The notes under the pieces: generated by a model
What the model was told of the DNA's origin: nothing
The model's database searches: none
Seen by the model: only the letters and a program-made list of their open reading frames with translations
Assembly (NCBI GenBank): GCA_024280015.1
Contig: JAJRQY010000066.1
Location: 1 to 56,119 of the forward strand
DNA from: Actinomycetes bacterium
GTDB taxonomy: Bacteria; Actinomycetota; Acidimicrobiia; Acidimicrobiales; SZUA-35
DNA length: 56,119 nucleotides
Direction of reading: 5' to 3'
Position numbers and translations under genes: made by a program
Shown here: positions 39,719-48,503 of the stretch, in pieces
Layout: each line of letters opens with the position of its first letter
Position numbering within the stretch: the stretch's first letter is position 1

Positions 39719-42583
39719 TCAGCCGCTGAAACGCAGCGCTTCGGCCGGCGATTCCTTGCCTGCCAACAGGGCGGGACCAATGGCAGCAAGAACCGAGACC
39801 ATGATTCCAAACGCTGCCAGACCGGCAAGCCAGAGTGCCGGGACAGTGAAACCAAGTCCTCGTTCGAATGCACTGGACTTGGTCAGAATCTGCCACGAAC
39901 TAAGCGTGCCAAGCCCAAGACCCAGGACAACTCCTTGCAACCCGATGAACACCGCTTCAACCACGAACATGGACCGGACCTGGCTAGCAGGGATGCCAAT
40001 GGCCCGCATCATGCCAATTTGGCGACGTCGTTCACGCACTGCACGAACCAACACCACGCTGAGCCCGGCTACTCCGATGAGAAGCCCGAGTCCCAGGTAG
40101 CCCTGCAACATGGTGAGGAAGGTCTTCTGACCATCCAGTTCCTCCTGTGCGGCGTCGGAGAAGGCTCGCGCATTGATGCCACGTTCTGGTGCATTGGCAG
40201 TGAGCGCTGCGGCCACTGCCTCGGGGTCAGCTCCGGATTCGGCTGTCAGGTAGAACCGGCTGGTCGGAGAGGTCTGATCAGACATCTGATCGGATAGTTG
40301 GACCTCGAGTGCAGCCGGGGCGTAGATGCCGGACCCGACCATCCAGCCAAGTTCAGTTTGTCCGGCGACTTTCGTTTGGATGGGCTCGCCACTATCGCTG
40401 AACATGGTGATGGTTTGATCAACGCGTAAATCACTGTAGTCCGGAGACATCACCCAAATCTGACCATCGGCTCCAGGATTCAAGACTGCTGCCCAGGCTT
40501 GGGCATCCGTGGCGAAAGACTCCGATCGGATCAAGGTCGCTGGCGGCGTGACCTGATCAAAGGTTGGATCAACAAAGGACACCCGAAGCGACCCTTCCCA
40601 GGTGTCTACCACTTCTGCCTCCGCATCCGCCCCTTCGCCCGACAAGACGTCGTGGGCCATCTCGATGTCCGCCAGCCGTACTGGGGTGACAAGCCCAACA
40701 CCAGCGATAGCGGCCAGTTCTGCTGGGTCATATCCCGATGTCGGATTGGAGTCAACAATCATGGTGTAGTCGCCACCGACTCGTTGGGCCATCTCTGGCC
40801 CTTGGGCTTGAAAGACCGCGTTCATGATGCCCATGAAGGTGACCGTGAACAAGACAAGAGCAAACATGGCAACAAGCATGACCGACCGGACTGGCCGTGA
40901 AAGCGGATGGGCCATTCCAAGCTTCGTCCCTACACCTCCGATGGGGAACATGTCCGCAACCTTGAGCCAGACACCGTCCAATGTGGCAACAATGGTTGAA
41001 CCAAGACCGACCAGGATCACCCCTTGCAACAAGAAGACGGCGATCTCAGGATTCTTCATGGTCTCGGGAAGCAGCCCGAAGACTACGGCACTCCAACCCA
41101 GGCCAGCCCCACACCCAATACTGGTGGCGACAGGAGATGGGAGTACCCGACTGAGCACAGGAATGGCGAAGATCGCTGCCAGTACGGGAGCAAGCAACGC
41201 TCCGATCTGGGTCTGTCCGAAGAGGACCCAGAGGACAACCGATCCAACAATGCCGACAACGCCAATCACCAGGTTACGAGTCCGGTGGCCAACGCTTTTT
41301 GGTTCTGGAAGGTCTTTGAGGGCCCGAACAATATTCAGATTGGTCATCTTGATGCTGGTGAACAGAACCGTGAGCTGAGAGATAGCGAAGCCGATCACGG
41401 CCCCAGAAACCAGACTTGAAACCTGGATCGAAGGACTGAGCGTTACTCCACCGCTGCTGCTTAGTGAACTACTGGCGTAGGCAACGACGGCAGTTCCGAC
41501 GCCGATTCCGGCCAAGGCTCCAAGCACCGCGGCAATACTTCCGTAGATTGCCCCTTCCAGGGCGAAACCACGCACGATCGAGCCTCGGCTCATGCCGAGG
41601 GCACGCATGGTTCCAAGCTCGGTCTTGCGCTCACTAGCCAGCATCACGAACAGGTTGGTCACCAGCAAGATCCCGGCAATGACGCTGAACCCGCCAATGG
41701 TTCCAAACAGCTGGGTGGTCTCGGCCCCTTCGGCTGCGGCGTCATCCAGCAAGGACTGCTTGACCTCATCGATTTCACCGTCGACGCCCGCGGTAGTCAT
41801 AGCCGTCTCGATCACCGCTCCGACCTCTTCAGTTTGTTCCGCACCGGAGAAGACATCGCCAACGTTGGACACCAGAACCGCCGGATTGGAGATGGAGGTG
41901 GCGTCGTTCAGCTGATCGGTGAGTGCTCCAGGCTGAGCGATGATCTCCCCTATACCCGCTAGGCCATGCACGGGCACGACCTCGGCAATGGTGAACCGGT
42001 GGGCAACACCGTTGGCGAACAAGTCAATGGGGTCGCCCTGGTCCAAGCCCAGATCGTTGGCGATCTCACGGTTGATCACCACAGTGTCTTGGGCGAGGTC
42101 GGCGACCTCAATGCCGTCCAAACCGGTCGCGGTTGCGTCCTTCCCAAAGACTTGGGCATCGGCCATGTCCAGTTCCAGCAGCCGTACTCGGGGTTCAACC
42201 AGACGGCCTTCTCCAACGGAGCCTGCGGCCACTCGGATGAATGATGCGGTGAGTGCGCCGTCGATGGCTGGGGAGCCTGTCGCTTCAATCTGGGAGAGCA
42301 GCACTGCGCTCTGTGCGGGGTCATCAAGGTAGATGACCTCATCAGTCGGACCCCAATGGGTGGCGGCAATGTCGCGGATTGAGGCATCAAAGCTGTCTCC
42401 AATCACGAACGATGCGGTGATGAGCGACGTGGCCAGAAGCGATCCGCCGACAACCAGAGCGGCTTCACGAGCTCGGCGGGTGACGTTACGGATGCCAATA
42501 CGACGGATGGATGGCCGACGAAACAGATCAAAAAGGATGAAGGGCAAGAGGATGGCGAGGATGCCTGCGCTGATGATGGTCAT
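39719..42583 (-). CDS. FtsX-type ABC transporter permease with two FtsX domains
   Basis: The 954-aa protein has an extra N-terminal TM helix, then TM and a large extracytoplasmic domain (about 55-290), a first FtsX block (about 295-420, with ASERKTELGTMRALGMSRGS), central TM helices, a second external domain, and a C-terminal FtsX block with RERRRQIGMMRAIGIPASQV. This is the long, duplicated type of permease used for lipid, lipoprotein or antimicrobial peptide handling. The start touches the stop of the ATPase gene. Export substrate unknown. Confidence 0.92.
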   Translation of the reverse strand: MTIISAGILAILLPFILFDLFRRPSIRRIGIRNVTRRAREAALVVGGSLLATSLITASFVIGDSFDASIRDIAATHWGPTDEVIYLDDPAQSAVLLSQIEATGSPAIDGALTASFIRVAAGSVGEGRLVEPRVRLLELDMADAQVFGKDATATGLDGIEVADLAQDTVVINREIANDLGLDQGDPIDLFANGVAHRFTIAEVVPVHGLAGIGEIIAQPGALTDQLNDATSISNPAVLVSNVGDVFSGAEQTEEVGAVIETAMTTAGVDGEIDEVKQSLLDDAAAEGAETTQLFGTIGGFSVIAGILLVTNLFVMLASERKTELGTMRALGMSRGSIVRGFALEGAIYGSIAAVLGALAGIGVGTAVVAYASSSLSSSGGVTLSPSIQVSSLVSGAVIGFAISQLTVLFTSIKMTNLNIVRALKDLPEPKSVGHRTRNLVIGVVGIVGSVVLWVLFGQTQIGALLAPVLAAIFAIPVLSRVLPSPVATSIGCGAGLGWSAVVFGLLPETMKNPEIAVFLLQGVILVGLGSTIVATLDGVWLKVADMFPIGGVGTKLGMAHPLSRPVRSVMLVAMFALVLFTVTFMGIMNAVFQAQGPEMAQRVGGDYTMIVDSNPTSGYDPAELAAIAGVGLVTPVRLADIEMAHDVLSGEGADAEAEVVDTWEGSLRVSFVDPTFDQVTPPATLIRSESFATDAQAWAAVLNPGADGQIWVMSPDYSDLRVDQTITMFSDSGEPIQTKVAGQTELGWMVGSGIYAPAALEVQLSDQMSDQTSPTSRFYLTAESGADPEAVAAALTANAPERGINARAFSDAAQEELDGQKTFLTMLQGYLGLGLLIGVAGLSVVLVRAVRERRRQIGMMRAIGIPASQVRSMFVVEAVFIGLQGVVLGLGLGTLSSWQILTKSSAFERGLGFTVPALWLAGLAAFGIMVSVLAAIGPALLAGKESPAEALRFSG

Positions 42584-43413
42584 CAGTAGGCCATCCCGTC
42601 CTGGATCGGTAAAGAAGTAGCTTGGGCAACACCGTCTTGGGGGCGACTTGGCTCATGCTGTCGAATGAGGCCGTCATGCACCTCGATCATACGATCGGCA
42701 TTGGCCCCGATCTCTGGATCGTGGGTGACAATCACGAAGGTCTGACCACCAGCATTTACTGCCCGGAACAAGTCCAGAACCGATGCTGCGGTTGCACTGT
42801 CGAGGTTTCCGGTTGGCTCATCGGCCCACACCACGGCTGGATCGGTCACCAGGGATCGGGCAATGGCGACTCGTTGTTGCTCGCCACCGGACAGTTCGGC
42901 CGGACGGTGCTGGCCTCGCTGGCTCAGACCCACCCTTGCTAGCAGTGCAGCGGCTCGCTCTCGGGCGACGGCTGGTTTGGCTCCCGCGGCCAGGAGCGGC
43001 AGCTCAACATTCTCGGCTGCGGACAAGACCGGGATGAGATTGAAGCTCTGGAACACGAAGCCCATTCGCTTGGCCCGGTGAGCCGTTCGAGCTCGATCCT
43101 TCAGCTCGTGGATTTGTTGCCCGTCAATTCGAACGGTGCCGCTGTCGATGGAATCGATTCCCGACAAGCAATTCAACAGGGTCGACTTTCCGTGACCAGA
43201 AGGTCCCATGATGACAACGAATTCCCCGGATCGAATATCAAGGTCGACTCCTCTGAGGGCCTCAACCGTGATGTCGCCGGTCCGATAGGTTTTGACGACG
43301 TTTCGAGCATGAACCATGACGTCCAGTTCTTGCTTCTGCGGGATCGACTCCGCGGCGAGGACTGCGCCACTTGCTTGGGCTTGACGTGGTGAGGTGTTCG
43401 TCGTCTTGATCAT
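42583..43413 (-). CDS. ABC transporter ATP-binding protein, MacB/LolD type
   Basis: The 276-aa ATPase contains Walker A GPSGHGKST, signature LSGGEQQRVAIARSLVTDP, Walker B VVWADEPTGNLDS and the H-loop VTHDPEIG, all of LolD/MacB pattern. About 30 disordered residues precede the domain and 30 follow. It forms an exporter with the FtsX permease directly downstream and lies after the response regulator on the same strand, separated by tandem repeats and a palindrome. Confidence 0.94.
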   Translation of the reverse strand: MIKTTNTSPRQAQASGAVLAAESIPQKQELDVMVHARNVVKTYRTGDITVEALRGVDLDIRSGEFVVIMGPSGHGKSTLLNCLSGIDSIDSGTVRIDGQQIHELKDRARTAHRAKRMGFVFQSFNLIPVLSAAENVELPLLAAGAKPAVARERAAALLARVGLSQRGQHRPAELSGGEQQRVAIARSLVTDPAVVWADEPTGNLDSATAASVLDLFRAVNAGGQTFVIVTHDPEIGANADRMIEVHDGLIRQHEPSRPQDGVAQATSLPIQDGMAY

Positions 43414-43470
43414 GAGGTCGATTCTGAGACCTGACTCTTTGGCCGACTATCAGTGACACCCCGGAGCAAA

Positions 43471-43503
43471 CCCTGAGCTGTCCCTGAGTTAGCCCTGAGT
43501 CAG
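43471..43503. repeat. Three 11-bp tandem repeats upstream of the MacB-like ATPase
   Basis: CCCTGAGCTGT, CCCTGAGTTAG and CCCTGAGTCAG follow one another from 43471 and decay into a C-rich run. The array sits 58 bp before the ATPase start, beside REP-like copy 2. Confidence 0.75.
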
Positions 43504-43523
43504 CCCCAGCCCCCGCCTCTCTC

Positions 43524-43578
43524 TTCTGGCACCGCTGGAGCACGCTGGTACGTGCTCCAGCGGTGTCGGTAGCCAGAA
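43524..43578. repeat. REP-like palindrome, copy 2
   Basis: Outer arms TTCTGGC (43524-43530) and GCCAGAA (43572-43578) enclose a perfect inner stem ACCGCTGGAGCACG (43531-43544) / CGTGCTCCAGCGGT (43551-43564) with loop CTGGTA. It matches copy 1 (21541-21594) over 42 bp with six differences, several of which keep the stem paired. It lies just after the response regulator stop and may also terminate transcription. Confidence 0.85.
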
Positions 43579-43604
43579 CTGGGGTGTCGGTAGGCCGTGA
43601 CTGT

Positions 43605-44246
43605 TCAGACGATGCGGTGGCGGGTGGCCCAGTTGGACAGTTCGTAGCGGCTGGACAATTGCAGCTTCCGCAAAACGCTCGAAGCGTGGGTCTCGACCGT
43701 CTTGATCGAGATCGTCAGTCGGCGAGCGATTTCCTTGTAGGCATATCCACGAGCGAGCAGGCGCATGACTTCTTGCTCACGGGGAGAAAGCAGGTCAAGC
43801 TCCGGGTCGGTTGGTTCCGGAATCGTGGCCGAGAACGCGTCAATGACAAAGCCAGCCAGTCTGGGAGAGAAGACGGCATCACCCTCCGCTACTCGGATTA
43901 CCGCCGCCACCAGCTCATCACCCTTGATTGACTTGGTCACATATCCTCGGGCGCCCGCTCGAATGACCGAAATCACGTCTTCTGGGGCGTCAGAAACCGA
44001 CAGGGCCAAGAACTTCGTTTCGATGCCGCGGGCAAGCACTGCCTTGATGACATCAGCCCCAGTTCCCGACGGCAGATGCACATCCAGAAGCACAACATCG
44101 GGGGTCCGATCCTCGATGGCGTCGACGGCTTCAACCACGTCGGCCGCTTCACCGATCACTCGCACGGCATCGCCCAGTTCGGCGCGGACGCCCGCTCGGA
44201 CCAGGTCATGGTCATCGACCAATACAACACTCGGCTGAAAACTCAC
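43605..44246 (-). CDS. Response regulator, NarL/LuxR family (envelope-stress pair)
   Basis: The 213-aa regulator has a receiver domain with DDHD (11-14), phospho-acceptor D55 (LLDVHLPSG), and a LuxR HTH (LSPREQEVMRLLARGYAYKE, then TISIKTVETH). Its start overlaps the stop of the PspC-kinase gene by 4 nt, so the two are a cognate pair. The ABC exporter genes downstream are its most obvious targets. Confidence 0.95.
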   Translation of the reverse strand: MSFQPSVVLVDDHDLVRAGVRAELGDAVRVIGEAADVVEAVDAIEDRTPDVVLLDVHLPSGTGADVIKAVLARGIETKFLALSVSDAPEDVISVIRAGARGYVTKSIKGDELVAAVIRVAEGDAVFSPRLAGFVIDAFSATIPEPTDPELDLLSPREQEVMRLLARGYAYKEIARRLTISIKTVETHASSVLRKLQLSSRYELSNWATRHRIV

Positions 44247-45571
44247 GGATGGGAACCCTTCTGGATATCTGGAGACTGTTGCCCCGCCCCAGGTGGCGGG
44301 GCAACATCGTAGGTCGCAGCGACGCTGTGACTTGGGTCAACGGTACGAGGCACAGTTAGCTCGACCTCGGTGCCTTCACCTGGTGTCGAAACAACGGTTG
44401 AGGATCCACCGATCCGCGTCATCCGAGCCTCGATTGATTCGCTGATCCCACGCCGGTCATTGTCGACCGAGCCTATCTCAAAGCCAATTCCGCGATCTCG
44501 AACAAAGATCTCGACCTGTTCAAAGGACACCTCGACATAGATGTCGATCTGTGCCGATTGGGAATGCTTGGCCGCATTAACCACGGCTTCCCTGGTCGCA
44601 GCCAACGCCTGCTCCAAGTGTTCATCAACAATGCAGTCCCCAACAACGACGGCTTCTACTGGGGTTCCGTAGAGTTCTTCGATCTCGGTTGCCATGGTGT
44701 CAAGATGGCCTCGTACGCTGCCACCGAGCCGTGAAGCACGGTCAGGGTCCAGCCAGTTGCGCAATTCACGTTCCTGGCGGCGAGCCAGATTCAACATGAC
44801 CTGGGGATCATCAGCATTGTGTTGGATGAGAGACAGTGTCTGCAGGACTGAGTCGTGCAAATGGGCGGCGACGATGGCCCGTTCATCCGCTAGGACCTTC
44901 GCCTGGCGTTCTCGATCGAGATTCTGCACGAAGCGCCACCACCAAGGTGATGTTGCCAGCACACCAGCAACAACAATGAAGATAACCAGGTACAGAATCG
45001 CCGCCGCCGAGTTCAAACCGAAGGCGAGAAAGACGAGAAGGCTGGCGCCGAAGGCGGCGATAACTGGTCCCCCCACAGCCTGGGCCAGAGGGAATCGTCC
45101 GCCGGAGCGATTGACGGCTCCCGGACCGAGGCGACGCCACCACAACAAGATGCCAAGGGCCATCACCCCCGAGGGCCATAAGAGACTTTGTGGTAGCCCG
45201 GCCATACTGGCAAAAATACCGACCAGGCCAACGGCGACCATTCCAAACCCCAGGCTGCGAGAACGCTCCGTCCGCCCTTTGGCTATTGGCGGGAACGGTG
45301 CCGAATACCCGTTGTACCCAGTCCAAGACAGGGCCCCCCAAACAATCACATAGAGCAAGCCACCCCAGCCACCCGCAGCAAACAGGGCAACCCAGGTGAT
45401 TCGAACCCACAGAACGTCAACCCCGACTTCGGCCGCGATTGCACCGGAAACACCACTCAGGATCCGACCCTCGGGTCGGACGGTTGGAACCTGCCAGAAC
45501 GAGGTTCGGCTATCGTTGGTCGAATCGTTGTCGGGGCTGCTGCCGGAGTCGTGGCTAGTAATGCTGGTCAT
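44243..45571 (-). CDS. Histidine kinase with N-terminal PspC domain
   Basis: From ATG 45571 the protein has 442 aa. Residues about 25-85 form a PspC domain (GRILSGVSGAIAAEVGVDVL and the following TM), four more TM helices follow, then a HisKA_3 domain (AHLHDSVLQTLSLIQ) and HATPase_c (TREAVVNAAKHS, DRGIGFEI, RRGISESIEARM). PspC domains bind membrane-stress signals, so it likely senses envelope damage. It is divergent from a second PspC protein, which may modulate it as LiaF does LiaS. The frame is open to 45655, without a start signal. Confidence 0.92.
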   Translation of the reverse strand: MTSITSHDSGSSPDNDSTNDSRTSFWQVPTVRPEGRILSGVSGAIAAEVGVDVLWVRITWVALFAAGGWGGLLYVIVWGALSWTGYNGYSAPFPPIAKGRTERSRSLGFGMVAVGLVGIFASMAGLPQSLLWPSGVMALGILLWWRRLGPGAVNRSGGRFPLAQAVGGPVIAAFGASLLVFLAFGLNSAAAILYLVIFIVVAGVLATSPWWWRFVQNLDRERQAKVLADERAIVAAHLHDSVLQTLSLIQHNADDPQVMLNLARRQERELRNWLDPDRASRLGGSVRGHLDTMATEIEELYGTPVEAVVVGDCIVDEHLEQALAATREAVVNAAKHSQSAQIDIYVEVSFEQVEIFVRDRGIGFEIGSVDNDRRGISESIEARMTRIGGSSTVVSTPGEGTEVELTVPRTVDPSHSVAATYDVAPPPGAGQQSPDIQKGSHP

Positions 45572-45706
45572 GATCGACCATGAGTCTCGCACAAATCGAA
45601 TCCTGGCGAATTCAGGGAAACCCCTGAGTGTTCCCGGATCGGGTTCCGTGCACAATCATGGATGTCACTGATCGATCTCCCGTCCCGATTGCTCAAGAAT
45701 CAAATC

Positions 45707-47143
45707 ATGAACTCGACCGAACCTCCCCAAGACCCACGACCAGAGCCTCCTCCGTCCGGGTCGGCTGCAACCAACAGTCCCGATGCCGGCGCCCATGGCA
45801 GCCAACCGGGAGATCCGCAACCAGCGGTCCGCAGGATCTACCGAGATTCCGCTGGCCCAGTACGCGGCGTCGCCACCGGTCTTGCTCACTACTTCGGAAT
45901 TGATCCGGTGGCGGTCCAGATCGGCTTTGTTCTTCTGACCATCTTTGGCGGGAGTGGAATTCTGATCTATCTCGCCGGCTGGCTTTTGATTCCTGAAGCC
46001 GACTTCCAAGATCCTTCGGCCGGCCTGAAGGAGCCAGGGGCCGTGTCGGTCACCATTGGTGCACTCTTTCTTGTTGCCTCCGTTGCCCTCATCATGTCCT
46101 TCGTTGGTCTTGGTTTCAATTTCAACGGTTCTGTCGTTGTCTGGCTACTCCTCTTGGGTGCCGGCCTCTTCCTACTGAATCAGCGACCCGAGGAAATGTC
46201 TGCGGTTGGAACCAGTGTGAAAGATCTGGTCCGACCTTCAACAAACTCCCAGCCATGGGCTGAGCCTCAAACCAATCTGGGTCCGACACCGGCCCAGCCA
46301 ACAACGCCAGTCAGCCCAGTCGCTCCACCTGCACCCGGTCAACAGGCGATGGCGTCGGTTGCCAATGGTCCGGACGGGGCGACACTGACTGCTCCGGCCC
46401 CTCCCCCCAATCCTCGCCAGGCCGACCTGACTCAACGCCTAGCTGCTGTTGGGGACTCCGCTTCGGACCTTTCGGCTAGCTTCCGACGACCGCCAATAAC
46501 GCCAGTGCCCAAACCCGTCGACCCTGGGCCACCAATCACCTCGGTCACACTGGCTCTGGCCGCGGTCACCGTTGGCCTGTTGGCTGGATTGAACCAGCTG
46601 TCGGGGATCAACATTGGTGGATCGGTCATGTTTAGCTCGGTCCTTGTCGTGTGTGGCCTTGGCCTACTCTTTGCTTCGCTCAAGGGTCGAGCCTGGGGGC
46701 TCATCCCGGTTGCCCTCATTGCGGGAATGGGCATGCTCGCTAGTCCGGTTACCGATCTCACTTTCGATGGTGGTATCGGCGAGCGATACTACGACGTACA
46801 GAACCTTGCCGAGCTGAAGGATTCCTATCAGCTAGCCGCTGGTGAGCTCACCGTTGACCTCACCCAGATCGACTTCGAGTCTGACACCACCATCAAGGTC
46901 AAACTGGGGGCAGGATCCATCCTCGTCCTGGTCCCGGATGGAGTCAGAGTGGATGCCCAGGCAACCAGTACTTTTGGTGACGCTTCGGCCTTTCGCCACT
47001 TCGAGTCAGGGGTCGATGTCACCGTCCATCGTGTCGAAGATGACGCGGCAGTATCAGAGGAAGTAGTGGACACCGAACAAGTAACGCTAACTATCGAAGC
47101 CGAGACAACCTTCGGCGAAGTGGAGATCCGTCGTGGAAACTAA
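45707..47143 (+). CDS. PspC and LiaF-like C-terminal domain membrane protein
   Basis: From ATG 45707 the 478-aa protein has a Pro-rich head, a PspC domain (RRIYRDSAGPVRGVATGLAH, YFGIDPVAVQIGFVLLT), several TM helices, a Pro/Ala linker, another TM pair and a C-terminal beta domain like the LiaF cell-wall-stress domain (VDLTQIDFESDTTIKVKLGA ... TFGEVEI). It is divergent from the PspC kinase, giving a LiaFSR-like set. It probably tunes kinase activity at the membrane. It overlaps the next gene by 11 bp. Confidence 0.88.
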   Translation: MNSTEPPQDPRPEPPPSGSAATNSPDAGAHGSQPGDPQPAVRRIYRDSAGPVRGVATGLAHYFGIDPVAVQIGFVLLTIFGGSGILIYLAGWLLIPEADFQDPSAGLKEPGAVSVTIGALFLVASVALIMSFVGLGFNFNGSVVVWLLLLGAGLFLLNQRPEEMSAVGTSVKDLVRPSTNSQPWAEPQTNLGPTPAQPTTPVSPVAPPAPGQQAMASVANGPDGATLTAPAPPPNPRQADLTQRLAAVGDSASDLSASFRRPPITPVPKPVDPGPPITSVTLALAAVTVGLLAGLNQLSGINIGGSVMFSSVLVVCGLGLLFASLKGRAWGLIPVALIAGMGMLASPVTDLTFDGGIGERYYDVQNLAELKDSYQLAAGELTVDLTQIDFESDTTIKVKLGAGSILVLVPDGVRVDAQATSTFGDASAFRHFESGVDVTVHRVEDDAAVSEEVVDTEQVTLTIEAETTFGEVEIRRGN

Positions 47144-47624
47144 TCAAATCACTCCCGGTGCCGCCCTCCGGCCTCGACCGGCAACCGCCCCGGTTCTTTC
47201 TGGCTCATTCTTCTTGTGGGCTGGTACCGCAGGCATCCTTCGCGGCTCAACAACGATGGGGCTTGGACCAAGCTTGACCGTGGCCCTGTTGGCCACCGGT
47301 GTGGCCCTGTTCATTGTCACCCTGCTTCCCCGGTCGGTCCGGACATCTCCGTCCGACGAGGGCGAAGGCGCTGACCGCTTGACACCCCAAGATCCTGACC
47401 GCAAGACAGACACCACTCGACCGACCAACTTCCTGGACGAGACAGGCCAACCGGACGAGACAGGCCAACCGGTCGAGATAGACCCGACAGACTCTTACGC
47501 GTCCGTCGTGCTCCAAGAAGAATCCAGTCTCATGGTTGAGATGCCGCCACCAGGCCCCGATGGGGGCAGTTCCACCGACCCTTGGGATGCCGACCAAGGT
47601 TGGGCATCAGACATTCGCTGGTAA
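47133..47624 (+). CDS. Small membrane protein with acidic tail
   Basis: The 163-aa protein starts at GTG 47133 inside the end of the PspC gene. It has two TM helices (about 25-70) followed by a long polar, acidic tail containing a duplicated DETGQP unit (an 18-bp DNA repeat near 47446). No family recognised. Coupling to the PspC protein suggests a role in the same envelope module. Confidence 0.7.
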   Translation: METNQITPGAALRPRPATAPVLSGSFFLWAGTAGILRGSTTMGLGPSLTVALLATGVALFIVTLLPRSVRTSPSDEGEGADRLTPQDPDRKTDTTRPTNFLDETGQPDETGQPVEIDPTDSYASVVLQEESSLMVEMPPPGPDGGSSTDPWDADQGWASDIRW

Positions 47625-47735
47625 CAAGAACGCGGGTCTCGCAAAAGGGCTCAGTTGTCTGGGGCCGGTTGAGGAGATCGGCCTGATGAAGGGGTCCCGC
47701 CGCTGCCGCGGTAATCGCCCTATGTTGCAGGTGCG

Positions 47736-48503
47736 ATGTCCCGGCCAGAGAAGAAGCCACTCCCAGCGAAACCCTCAGCCAGCAAACCTGGTCCTGGCGG
47801 AAGCCAGCCTCACATTGGCACCCTGAACGAGGGTTCACTTCATGCCGCCCTCAAGCAACACTATTCACAGCCCGGTGATGAGTTCGAAGTCCCAATGGAG
47901 GGTTTCGTTGTCGACATTGTCCGTTCTGCTGGACAAGATGACGAACTCTTGATCGAGGTGCAAACCGGATCGTTCGGCGCCATGGGCAACAAGATGGATC
48001 GTCTCTTGGCCGAGCGCACCATGCTGCTGGTGTACCCAATCGCGGTCGAAACCGTCCTTCTCAAGCCGGATGCCCGCCCACGTAAGTCGCCAAAGCGGGG
48101 AACCATCTACTCGCTCTTCGATGAGCTGGTCAGTATCCCGACCCTGCTTGATCATCCAAACCTCGAGCTCGAAGTCGTGCTCGTTCGTGTGGCCAAAAGG
48201 CAGACCTTTGATCCAAAGGCGAGACGGGGCCGAGGCGGGTTCCGCACCATTGACCGCAGCTTGGAGGAGATTCTCGAGACTCGCCGTTTCCGCGTTCTTG
48301 AAGACCTGCTCCTACTCATGCCCGCTGGTCTACCCGATGTTTTTACTACCGCTGACTTGGCAAAAACCAGGCTGATGACCCGCGACGCCGCACAGCGTCT
48401 GACCTATTGTTTCAAGGCCGCAGGACTTATTGAGCAGGTGGATCGGACCAAGGCAGGCATCCACTACCGGATGGCGCAGAGCTTGGCCCCCTCAGCTCGG
48501 TAA
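47736..48503 (+). CDS. Unknown protein with possible PD-(D/E)XK nuclease-like core
   Basis: The 255-aa protein has a basic Pro-rich head, then EFEVPMEGFVVDIVRS and LLIEVQTGSFGAMGNKMDRL, a D...ExQ arrangement followed by a basic helix that resembles restriction-endonuclease-like folds. A C-terminal winged-helix-like part (TTADLAKTRLMTRDAAQRLT ... GIHYRMAQ) could bind DNA. I recognise the general type from actinobacterial genomes but no named function. No methylase or defence genes are adjacent. Confidence 0.7.
   Translation: MSRPEKKPLPAKPSASKPGPGGSQPHIGTLNEGSLHAALKQHYSQPGDEFEVPMEGFVVDIVRSAGQDDELLIEVQTGSFGAMGNKMDRLLAERTMLLVYPIAVETVLLKPDARPRKSPKRGTIYSLFDELVSIPTLLDHPNLELEVVLVRVAKRQTFDPKARRGRGGFRTIDRSLEEILETRRFRVLEDLLLLMPAGLPDVFTTADLAKTRLMTRDAAQRLTYCFKAAGLIEQVDRTKAGIHYRMAQSLAPSAR

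Noticed and set aside
47705-47715. GCCGCGGTAAT, similar to the 16S rRNA 530-loop
   Set aside because: Only 11 nt match and the flanks do not resemble rRNA.
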